Assembly: GCF_946998835.1 (NCBI RefSeq)
Contig: NZ_CAMQAZ010000030.1
Span: 1 to 31,304, forward strand
Length of the DNA: 31,304 nucleotides
Direction: 5' to 3'
Origin: an uncultured Corynebacterium sp.
GTDB lineage: Bacteria > Actinomycetota > Actinomycetes > Mycobacteriales > Mycobacteriaceae
The notes below the pieces were generated by a model. It did no database searches and was not told the DNA's origin. It was given only the letters and a program-made list of their open reading frames with translations. The position numbers and the translations under genes are program-made. Of the stretch, positions 1 through 6,705 are shown one piece after another (position 1 is the first letter of the stretch; every line of letters begins with the position of its first letter).

Positions 1-61
1 GAAGATCAGCCTGAGTCACCGTGGCACGGTGAATCTTGGACTTCAACATAGTGCGGAACAT
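1..61 (-). CDS. panD: Aspartate 1-decarboxylase, 5' end only (cut by window edge)
   Basis: The first 20 codons of PanD are visible, beginning MFRTML and running through SKIHRATVTQADL, the well-conserved N-terminus of pyruvoyl-dependent aspartate 1-decarboxylase. The enzyme makes beta-alanine for pantothenate synthesis and is cleaved at a Gly-Ser bond further along, outside this window. The ATG at 61-59 is chosen because it starts the conserved segment; a second in-frame ATG lies four codons on. It lies 151 bp downstream of panC on the same strand, the usual panC-panD pairing in actinobacteria. The family call is secure from the conserved start even though most of the gene is missing. Confidence 0.85.
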   Translation of the reverse strand, partial: MFRTMLKSKIHRATVTQADL

Positions 62-146
62 GAAAAAGGTAGGTCCCTTCCTGGATGCTTCCCCTGGATG
101 CTCGCCTACCGCGGCACCCTTTAGCGTGGCAGGTTATTAGTTGGCA

Positions 147-176
147 CACTATAGTACGACAACTTGCCAGCCACGA
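147..176 (-). promoter_or_regulatory. Possible panD promoter
   Basis: On the minus strand a TACTAT hexamer (-10-like, about 147-152) is preceded at 17 nt by TTTTCG (weak -35). This would give a leader of roughly 80-90 nt before panD. The leader contains a short direct duplication of CCTGGATGCT on the plus strand near 80-103. This is motif matching only. Confidence 0.3.
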
Positions 177-212
177 AAAATACGACTTCTGCTCGCTGCC
201 CTGCTAGCAGTC

Positions 213-1331
213 CTACTCACTGTCCTGCTCAGCGCCAAAGCCAGCGTTCTTCAGATTCTCCCTGTTGGCCTCATCTTTCAGACGTGCATCCCGTGCAGCT
301 CGAACCTTTTCCTGCAGCTCAGCCAACTCAGCAGCTTCTTCCTCGGTCAGCTCGCCATCCAGGCCCGCAGCAGACAGTGCCGCCGACGCAATTTCCGCAT
401 CCTTCTGCCCCAACTGGCCGAAACCGCTGACCGAATCCGGGCGCGGAGCACCCAAAATCAGGCCGACATTATCAATCAGACGGGTAGTGCCGACCTTCGC
501 GGCAACCAGCAGGCGGGCTTCAATCTCCTGCCCGTCGCCGCGCAACGCCTCGTCGTCAAGCGGTGCCAGTGCGGCATCACGCAACTCCAAGTAATCCAGC
601 TCCACCTCCGGCTGGCTGGCAAGCACACCACGCGCAGTTTCCAGCACGGCGTCCGCACCGCGATCGGCGACAAAAGCGCCAGCGGTCAGCGCAGCGGACA
701 GGGTTACCGCGAGATTGCGCTGCTCCTCAGACAGGTAGCGGTTACGGGAGCTCATAGCCAGACCATCGGCCTCACGAATCACCGGCACCCCGTGCAGCTG
801 CACCGGCATATTCAGGTCAGTGACCATCTGCTGCATCAGACACAGCTGCTGGTAATCCTTCTCGCCAAAGACGGCATCGGTGCAGTTGGTGATATTGAAA
901 AGCTTGTTGACCACCGTCAGCGCGCCCGCAAAGTGCCCCGGACGAGTAGCGCCCTCAAGCTCAGTAGCCAGCGGCCCCGGCTGCACCGTCGTGCGGAAAC
1001 CATTGGGGTACATCTCTTTCGCGTTCGGTGCAAAGACCAGCTCTGCACCAACAGCGCGGAGCTTGTCTACATCCTCTTCCAGAGTGCGCGGGTAGGCATC
1101 AAAGTCCTCACCCTCACCGAACTGCAGCGGATTGACAAAAATGGACACCACAACAACAGCGCGCGGCAGCGTCTTCGCGGCCTCCACCAGTTCGAGGTGC
1201 CCCTGGTGCAGCGCACCCATAGTTGGCACGAGCACCACCGGGCGCCCGGTCTTGCGCAGTGCTCGCGTGACCTGCGCAATTCCAGCAATAGTCTTGTGAA
1301 CAGTTGTCTCTCCGGCGGTGTACCCCGTCAT
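213..1331 (-). CDS. panC: Pantothenate synthetase with C-terminal extension
   Basis: Ligates pantoate and beta-alanine at the cost of ATP, the last step of pantothenate synthesis in the cytosol. The nucleotide-binding motif PTMGALHQGH is at residues 36-45, the beta-alanine/pantoate pocket segment FVNPLQF near 66-71, and the KMSKS-equivalent MSSRNRYL near 193-200. The catalytic fold ends near residue 294 (RLIDNVGLILG). Typical PanC is about 280 residues; this one is 372, with about 78 extra residues that are Ala/Glu-rich and probably helical (LTEEEAAELAELQEKVRAA). The start ATG has GGAGGAAAC immediately upstream, a good ribosome-binding site. A 97-bp gap separates it from the DUF2520 gene upstream, so panC may have its own promoter. 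panD follows on the same strand. Confidence 0.95.
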   Translation of the reverse strand: MTGYTAGETTVHKTIAGIAQVTRALRKTGRPVVLVPTMGALHQGHLELVEAAKTLPRAVVVVSIFVNPLQFGEGEDFDAYPRTLEEDVDKLRAVGAELVFAPNAKEMYPNGFRTTVQPGPLATELEGATRPGHFAGALTVVNKLFNITNCTDAVFGEKDYQQLCLMQQMVTDLNMPVQLHGVPVIREADGLAMSSRNRYLSEEQRNLAVTLSAALTAGAFVADRGADAVLETARGVLASQPEVELDYLELRDAALAPLDDEALRGDGQEIEARLLVAAKVGTTRLIDNVGLILGAPRPDSVSGFGQLGQKDAEIASAALSAAGLDGELTEEEAAELAELQEKVRAARDARLKDEANRENLKNAGFGAEQDSE

Positions 1332-1428
1332 GTTTCCTCCGCGTTCAGATCTAACGGACCAAACTTTTCGTCCGACGGCAATACCTTACGCCACACCCCG
1401 GATTGCCAGTACTGTCAGTCCCCTGGCT

Positions 1429-2349
1429 TCACCGACGCAGGTACCGCAACACCTCGTTGGCTCCGCGCAGCTCGGCAATCCGCTCGGCAAGTGCCAGGTA
1501 GGCGGCTCCCATCTCCGGTGCCATCGCTTCAATTTCCCGTTCATGCTTGACGACGGTCCCAAGGTCGTCGCGCGTTACCGGGCCAGTCAGCCCCCGGGAG
1601 CCCCACCTCAAAGCATTGTCCAGCGAAGCCTCCAGCAATGGGCGGAGCAGTTCAGCGGCCTGGCCACGGCGCAGCTCCGCTACATCGGTGTCTTCAGCTG
1701 CTGCGTCCTCACCAATGGTGGCTGCGAGCATTTCCACCGCATCGACCACAACCGCGCCCAAACCATTTGAACCGTGGGCCATTGCGGCGTGGTAGAGGCC
1801 GCGGTGGCGCTCGTTGATGAATACCGGTCGGCCACCGAGTTCACCAATCAGCAATTCACTGACCGTCTTCGCGAGCTCATCCCCAACCGTGATGCCCCAA
1901 GGACAACCGGTGAGGAGCTCGGAGTCGTCGTCAAGCCCTGCGAACGTCATTGCGGGGTGAGCGGCGATTGTCAGCGCGCCGGTCAGCGCGACCGGGTCGA
2001 GCACGGCGCGCCCGAGTGAACCGGACGTGTGCATGACAATGCGCCCCGGCCCAACGTAGCGTGCAACTTCCTCGGCGACCTCAGCGATGGCACGGTCCGG
2101 CACAGCGATGACGATGAGCTCGCAGGCGGAGGCTGTTTCGGCGATGGTACCGACCTGAGCACTTGGCAGACGCAGATGCGCGCGCCTGACCGATTCCGGT
2201 GAGCGCGCGACCACGTGTGTGACACGGTGTTCACAGCGCTCCAAGGCCTGACCGAGAGCAACACCGACTTTTCCGGCAGAAATAATCCCCACCGTCAACC
2301 GCGGGGCGGCTGAACGATGGGGATGGGGATCATGCTGGCTTTGCGTCAT
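1429..2349 (-). CDS. Rossmann-fold protein with DUF2520 domain
   Basis: A 306-residue protein. Near residues 19-33 there is a dinucleotide-binding beta-alpha-beta segment (VGIISAGKVGVALGQAL), a variant GxGxxG with Ser-Ala-Gly at its core. A second strand pair ends in VIAVPD near 80-85, followed by HTSGSLG. The C-terminal half is the helical DUF2520 region with the conserved YHAAMAHGSNGLGAVVVDA stretch. The layout resembles 6-phosphogluconate/ketopantoate-reductase-like dehydrogenases. This gene sits directly upstream of panC in many actinobacteria, so a role in pantothenate metabolism is often suspected; the sequence alone does not prove the substrate. There is no Shine-Dalgarno sequence before the ATG. 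A TAACCT hexamer sits 8 nt upstream of it (2358-2363), so the transcript may be leaderless. Confidence 0.8.
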   Translation of the reverse strand: MTQSQHDPHPHRSAAPRLTVGIISAGKVGVALGQALERCEHRVTHVVARSPESVRRAHLRLPSAQVGTIAETASACELIVIAVPDRAIAEVAEEVARYVGPGRIVMHTSGSLGRAVLDPVALTGALTIAAHPAMTFAGLDDDSELLTGCPWGITVGDELAKTVSELLIGELGGRPVFINERHRGLYHAAMAHGSNGLGAVVVDAVEMLAATIGEDAAAEDTDVAELRRGQAAELLRPLLEASLDNALRWGSRGLTGPVTRDDLGTVVKHEREIEAMAPEMGAAYLALAERIAELRGANEVLRYLRR

Positions 2350-2416
2350 GACTGACTAGGTTAGACCAAACCAGCTGTGCACGGTGCGAGAGACAGCGGG
2401 AAGCAGCGGTGAGCGG

Positions 2417-3664
2417 CTAGTCCTCCTCAGCCGCGCGTTGCTCCTTCTTCTTACGCATCTGTTCCATTAGCTCGGCGACAGTGAGGCTGCCCTTGTTGTC
2501 CTCGGCACGACGGCGACCGTGGGCAGGTTCCTGAGCAGTATCTTCTGCAAGATCCTCATCGCGAATTGGCGTCAGTTGGCGGGTCGGAGACTCCGAGGCA
2601 GCGTCCCGGTCCTGCAACGTGAATGGGTTCTTTTCGCCGTGTGCCTCGTGGGCTCCGCCCTGAGCGGCACGCTTGCCGGAGCCCTGAACAGGAGTTTCCT
2701 GCCAATCGATAGCGCGGAAAGAGTTGGTGTCGAACTTCTCCTTCGCCACCTTCTCCGTAGCCATGGAGTCATCGTCCTTGGAGTCAGAGACCTCGTGGAC
2801 ATCAACCGGCTGCCCGGATGACGGGAAGGTACGGCGCATGTCGGTGGCCTCGGCATCTTCAACCGGCGAACCAGCGCTAGTACCACCATGCTGGGTATGA
2901 GCACCAACAGTTCCGTTGGCGGTCATCTCAGCACGGTGTGAGGTCGCCCGCGGCGTCGGGCGGTCATGACCAGTCGGGTTCTTCATCGGGGAATCCTGCT
3001 GCGGCGAGTCGAGCTCACGGAGCCGCTCTGCGCGGGCACGAAGAGCAACCTGCTCATCGTCGAAATCCTCACCCATGAACTCAGCGAGCTGGGCTCGCAG
3101 GGCAAAAATCTCAGCGCGGAGAGCAGCAATGTGTTCATCATTGTTGCCCTCGAGAGAATCCAGGTAGTTCTGTTCCAGGATTAGTTCCTGCTCACGGTGG
3201 GTTGCCAACTCACGGTCGAGCTCGACCTTGTGCAGTTCCTCTATGGTCTCCAACCGCTTGCGCTCCAGCGAGATGGTCCTGCGGTAACGCGTCACCAGCA
3301 CGGCACCGATAACTGCCGACCACAGCGCCAGCAGCACAGCGATCTTCATCCATCCCGCCGAGGTGGCGAAAAGCATGACGATACTGGCGACGACCGCGAG
3401 TACCAGCAATACGGCCATCAGAACGACTGCGGTTTTCTCCGTCATGCCATCCGAGGAACCGGATTTCAGCGCGTCGTTGTTCTGCTTATTGGCGTCGAGT
3501 TCATTGCTATATGCCACAGCGTCCCCAGGGCCAAACCCATCGGAGGAATTTTCGGGGGACGAAGACTCAGCCGCATCCGACGGAGTAGCTGCCGCGTCGT
3601 CCTGAAAATATGCAGCATCGCCCGAGCGCTTCGGGTCGTTACCAGCGTTGGAGAGGTCAGTCAT
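2417..3664 (-). CDS. DUF6779 family membrane protein with coiled coil
   Basis: A protein of about 415 residues of unknown function. After an acidic, Ser/Asn-rich N-terminal segment of about 75 residues come two close membrane segments (TAVVLMAVLLVLAVVASIVM, and one starting WMKIAVLLALW). Next is a charged heptad-like stretch (RKRLETIEELHKVELDRELATH and on through LRAEIFALRAQLAEF) that looks like a coiled coil, then a long low-complexity polar region. The conserved-looking tail is SLTVAELMEQMRKKKEQR. The organisation and position match the DUF6779 family downstream of DUF3180 and folK in mycobacteria and corynebacteria. I use the ATG at 3664 rather than the GTG at 3673 because ATG and the DUF3180 stop overlap as ATGA with GGGAG just upstream, implying translational coupling. 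Function unknown. Confidence 0.75.
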   Translation of the reverse strand: MTDLSNAGNDPKRSGDAAYFQDDAAATPSDAAESSSPENSSDGFGPGDAVAYSNELDANKQNNDALKSGSSDGMTEKTAVVLMAVLLVLAVVASIVMLFATSAGWMKIAVLLALWSAVIGAVLVTRYRRTISLERKRLETIEELHKVELDRELATHREQELILEQNYLDSLEGNNDEHIAALRAEIFALRAQLAEFMGEDFDDEQVALRARAERLRELDSPQQDSPMKNPTGHDRPTPRATSHRAEMTANGTVGAHTQHGGTSAGSPVEDAEATDMRRTFPSSGQPVDVHEVSDSKDDDSMATEKVAKEKFDTNSFRAIDWQETPVQGSGKRAAQGGAHEAHGEKNPFTLQDRDAASESPTRQLTPIRDEDLAEDTAQEPAHGRRRAEDNKGSLTVAELMEQMRKKKEQRAAEED

Positions 3665-4167
3665 AACTCCCACCCTACCGAGTTAGTTCCCATTTCCCCG
3701 CTAGGTGGTGCAGAATTTTCGCCGTCAGTTGGCAATTGGCAAACTTTTTCCAGCCACAGCCCCGCCACAGTGAGCAAAAATCCGGACACGGTGCCGACAA
3801 TCATGATGGGGCCATCGTCCTGGGCAGCGGCTAGTTCCGTCCATTTCGGCACCGCCCACAGCACGCCGCCTGCGTACATTCCGCCAAGAATTGCGCCTAA
3901 CCACGCGGAAGCCGTGCCGACTACCAGCCAGCGTGACAACGTCAACGGCTGCACCTGACTCCGGTCTTGCCCGACCTTGCCCTCTTTGAGCACCGACTTA
4001 ATCCACCGTGCCGCCGCGACACAAACGGCAGTGAGCAGCCAGGGAAACCCCAGGTCCCACCAACTACGAGGCCCGAGCACACCGAAAAACTGCGCCAAAA
4101 CCATCCATGATCCAAGTGCCAGGACCAGCGCAGATGCGGCCAACATAATCGGTGAGGTCGGTTTCAT
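3661..4167 (-). CDS. DUF3180 family membrane protein
   Basis: A 168-residue, very hydrophobic protein with four probable membrane helices: residues about 8-29, 41-52, 82-107 (starting RWLVVGTASAWLGAILGGMY), and 120-140 (IMIVGTVSGFLLTVAGLWLE). Size, topology and position directly after folK agree with DUF3180, a family found in the folate gene cluster of actinobacteria. No catalytic motif is visible and the role is unknown. Only 2 bp separate it from the folK stop, and its own stop overlaps the next start by 4 bp, so it is surely co-transcribed and probably translationally coupled with its neighbours. Confidence 0.8.
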   Translation of the reverse strand: MKPTSPIMLAASALVLALGSWMVLAQFFGVLGPRSWWDLGFPWLLTAVCVAAARWIKSVLKEGKVGQDRSQVQPLTLSRWLVVGTASAWLGAILGGMYAGGVLWAVPKWTELAAAQDDGPIMIVGTVSGFLLTVAGLWLEKVCQLPTDGENSAPPSGEMGTNSVGWEL

Positions 4168-4169
4168 CT

Positions 4170-4685
4170 CTAGGCCCCTTCTCCATCCTCGCCGCCGTCG
4201 GCTAGACGCACCGCTTCTACATCTTCAGGTGCCAGCTTATCGACGAGTTCCGCGACCCGAGCCCCTTCCAATTCGGCATCTGGGTCGGCATCGAGCCACG
4301 GCACCAGCACGAAAGCACGCTCAGCTGCCCATGGATGTGGCAGGGTCAGAGTCGGATTGGCGGAGATTATCTCCTCACCGGATTCCTTATCGATGACCTG
4401 CACAATGTCCACGTCGAGCGCCCGCGGTCCCCAGTGAATCCTCCGCACTCGACCAGCGTCGTTTTCCAGCTTCCACCCGGCTTCCAACAGCTCCATTGGT
4501 GTCCGGGTCGTATCCACAATAAGCACGGCATTGAGGAAGTCGCCCTGCTCTACCCCACCCCAAGGCGGGGTGGCATAAATCTTTGAGGCCGCGACCAGCT
4601 CGTCGGCGAAGAAGTCCCGCACATCGGTCAGGTTTTCCCGCGCGCAGTCCATGTTTGCGCCGATGGAGAGGACTGCGCGAATCAT
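4170..4685 (-). CDS. folK: 6-hydroxymethyl-7,8-dihydropterin pyrophosphokinase (HPPK)
   Basis: Transfers pyrophosphate from ATP to 6-hydroxymethyl-7,8-dihydropterin, giving the substrate for FolP. Family marks: the N-terminal SIGANMD strand, FLNAVLIVDT near 50-59, the ATP-binding segment RRIHWGPRALDVDIV (near 81-95, containing the hallmark GPRxLDxDI), and LPHPWAAERAFVLVPW (near 114-129, matching the family HPxxxxRxFVLxPL motif). At 171 residues the length is normal. The start codon overlaps the folB stop as ATGA, so the two are translationally coupled. It belongs to the folE-folP-folB-folK run. Confidence 0.95.
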   Translation of the reverse strand: MIRAVLSIGANMDCARENLTDVRDFFADELVAASKIYATPPWGGVEQGDFLNAVLIVDTTRTPMELLEAGWKLENDAGRVRRIHWGPRALDVDIVQVIDKESGEEIISANPTLTLPHPWAAERAFVLVPWLDADPDAELEGARVAELVDKLAPEDVEAVRLADGGEDGEGA

Positions 4686-5086
4686 GCCAATCGCTTCTTC
4701 CGCGAGCGGCGGGCCGTCACAGCAGCATCGTCAAAGTCGAGCGGGATGGGCGCATGTGGTTTGTGAATGGTTACTTCCACCGCATGCAACAGCGGATTCA
4801 GTCCGCATTCGGCGCGGGCGTCGTCGTCGGCAAGCACTGCCTCGGCAATCTCGGTCGCGACCGTTTCAATGAGGTTACGAGGGGTGCCCGTCAAAATTCC
4901 ATGCGCGGTGGCTGCGATGTCGGCGTAGTTGACCGTGTCGGTAAGGTCATCGCTGGCGGCGGCGCCGGAAAAATCCAGCCACAGGGTGACATCACAGATG
5001 AAGTCCTGGCCATCGCGGCGCTCGAAGTCGAGACAGCCGTGGTAGCCGTGGGCTTTCAGACCTTTGAGTTCGATGCGATCAGCCAC
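4682..5086 (-). CDS. folB: Dihydroneopterin aldolase
   Basis: Cleaves 7,8-dihydroneopterin to 6-hydroxymethyl-7,8-dihydropterin and glycolaldehyde. Signs of the family: KGLKAHGYHGCLDFERRDGQ near residues 8-27 (GxxGxxxxER-type start), VNYADIAATAHGIL near 53-66, NLIETVATEIAEAVL near 71-85 with the conserved Glu, and a late catalytic-type Lys in VTIHKPHAPIP. The length of 134 is typical (about 120-130). A gap of only 6 bp separates the folP stop and this start, and the 3' end overlaps folK. Confidence 0.93.
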   Translation of the reverse strand: MADRIELKGLKAHGYHGCLDFERRDGQDFICDVTLWLDFSGAAASDDLTDTVNYADIAATAHGILTGTPRNLIETVATEIAEAVLADDDARAECGLNPLLHAVEVTIHKPHAPIPLDFDDAAVTARRSRKKRLA

Positions 5087-5092
5087 TGGTGG

Positions 5093-6100
5093 TTACTCGT
5101 TTCCTTTGGAGGTTGATTCAGTAGGCGATGCTGCCTCCTGCGCGGCGCGGTTGGAACCGCCTTCCGGGTAGTCGCCAGCCGCGCTGTAGTCAGTCAGCGA
5201 GCGGCCGAGGTTCCACGCCTGCGCCACACGCACTGCGTCAAGGCTGTCGGCCACATTGTGAACTCGAACCGCCCACGCACCCGCGGCGGCGGACAGTGCA
5301 GAAATCGCCGCAGTCGCGGCATCGGCCTGCTTTGGCGCACGAACTTCGCCGCCGACTGCGGCGACAAAACGCTTTCGGGAGGCACCTACTAGCACGGGAA
5401 AACCGAGGTCAATAAGCTCGGGCAGGCCGTGGAGCAGCGCCCAGTTGTCATCAGCATTCTTGGCAAAGCCCAGGCCCGGATCGAGAACAATATTTTCCTC
5501 GACGATGCCAGCAGCCAGGGCGCGGTCGACAAGCTGGAGCAGGTGTTCACGGACATCGGCGACGATGCCATCCGGGCGTGTTTCGGCGCGCCCCGAGGCG
5601 GAGCCGAAGCGGTCGGTCTTCCAGTGCATCAGGCAAATCGGCACATCGGCATCGGCGCAGACGGCGAACATGTTAGGGTCTGCAAGACCGCCGGAGACAT
5701 CGTTGATGAACACCGCCCCCTCGGCAATCGCTGCCTCTGCGACACTTGCCCGCATGGTATCGACGCTGACCAAGTGCCCCTCTGCGGCGAGCTCGCGGAC
5801 AACCGGCACGACGCGGGCGATCTCCTCCTCCTCGGAGACGCGGTGTGCACCCGGACGAGTGGACTCACCACCGATGTCGAGAATGTGCGCGCCCTGATCG
5901 ACGAGCTCGTGTGCATGGGCGATTGCTGCGTCAAAGGTCTTGTACAGGCCACCATCGGAAAAGCTGTCCTCGGTGACGTTGACAATGCCCATCACTTTGC
6001 AGAGCTGATTCTCGATGCCCAGCTCCATCTGCTGTTCCGCCTGCTGTTCTGCCTGCGCTTGCACGGGCGATTCAGTCACCTTGTTGTCCAGCCTTTCCAA
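5093..6100 (-). CDS. folP: Dihydropteroate synthase
   Basis: Condenses 6-hydroxymethyl-dihydropterin pyrophosphate with p-aminobenzoate. It is the target of sulfonamides. All diagnostic loops of the TIM barrel are present: GIVNVTEDSFSDGG (38-51), ILDIGGESTRPGA, VDTMRASVA, FINDVSGG, LDPGLGFAK and GASRKRF. The N-terminal start is uncertain. The longest frame opens with TTG at 6100. A GTG seven codons later and an ATG at 6028 are alternatives, and the ATG fits the usual short N-terminus of the family better. The stretch between them is Gln/Glu-rich with an EQQ repeat. A 20-bp gap follows folE. About 45 residues after the conserved core form a polar tail. Confidence 0.95.
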   Translation of the reverse strand: MERLDNKVTESPVQAQAEQQAEQQMELGIENQLCKVMGIVNVTEDSFSDGGLYKTFDAAIAHAHELVDQGAHILDIGGESTRPGAHRVSEEEEIARVVPVVRELAAEGHLVSVDTMRASVAEAAIAEGAVFINDVSGGLADPNMFAVCADADVPICLMHWKTDRFGSASGRAETRPDGIVADVREHLLQLVDRALAAGIVEENIVLDPGLGFAKNADDNWALLHGLPELIDLGFPVLVGASRKRFVAAVGGEVRAPKQADAATAAISALSAAAGAWAVRVHNVADSLDAVRVAQAWNLGRSLTDYSAAGDYPEGGSNRAAQEAASPTESTSKGNE

Positions 6101-6120
6101 TCGACCATTTAACTGTTGCG

Positions 6121-6696
6121 CTAGCTCTTGCGAATCAGTGCCATTGCTTCTGCGCGTGAACGGGCATCCGACTTGAAACCGCCGCGGACGGCGGATGTCA
6201 CCGTTCGAGCACCAGGCTTGCGGATTCCCCTCATGGCCATGCAGAGATGCTCCGCCTCAATAACGACGATTGCCGAGGCAGGATCCAACTTCTCCACCAG
6301 AGCATCCGCGACCTGACTGGTCAGACGCTCCTGCACCTGCGGGCGCTTGGCGTAGCCGTCGACCAGACGCGCGAGCTTGGACAGGCCAGTCACGCGGCCG
6401 TCCTTACCCGGGATGTAACCAATGTGGGCAACGCCGAAGAACGGCACCAGGTGATGCTCACAGGTCGAGTAAATCGGGATGTCCTTGACTAAAACGAGCT
6501 CCTGGTGATCTTCGTTGAAGGTCTTTGCCAGTACCTCAGACGGATCTTCAAACAGGCCCGCGAAAACCTCACGGTAGGCTCGCGCCACTCGCGCCGGTGT
6601 TTCCTTTAGCCCTTCCCTGTCGGGATCCTCACCGACGGCAATCAGCAGTTCGCGAACCGCAGCTTCGGCTCGCTCCTGATCGAATTCGCGCTCCAT
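6121..6696 (-). CDS. folE: GTP cyclohydrolase I
   Basis: Converts GTP to 7,8-dihydroneopterin triphosphate, the first step towards folate. The zinc ligands are visible as Cys79 and His82 in STCEHH and Cys152 in HLCM. The signature segments GYIPGKDGRVTGLSKLARLVD (93-113, motif IPxxxxxGLSKxxRxV) and RPQVQERLT are intact. The length of 191 is standard. The ftsH stop lies 9 bp upstream, so folE is read from the ftsH transcript; GAGGAG within the ftsH end is about 15 nt before the ATG. Confidence 0.97.
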   Translation of the reverse strand: MEREFDQERAEAAVRELLIAVGEDPDREGLKETPARVARAYREVFAGLFEDPSEVLAKTFNEDHQELVLVKDIPIYSTCEHHLVPFFGVAHIGYIPGKDGRVTGLSKLARLVDGYAKRPQVQERLTSQVADALVEKLDPASAIVVIEAEHLCMAMRGIRKPGARTVTSAVRGGFKSDARSRAEAMALIRKS

Positions 6697-6705
6697 GATG
6701 TGTAC

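Noticed and set aside
141..1550. Long plus-strand open frame (469 codons) across panC and DUF2520
   Set aside because: It is antisense to two well-supported genes, has no family motif, and its composition is that of a shadow frame in GC-rich DNA.
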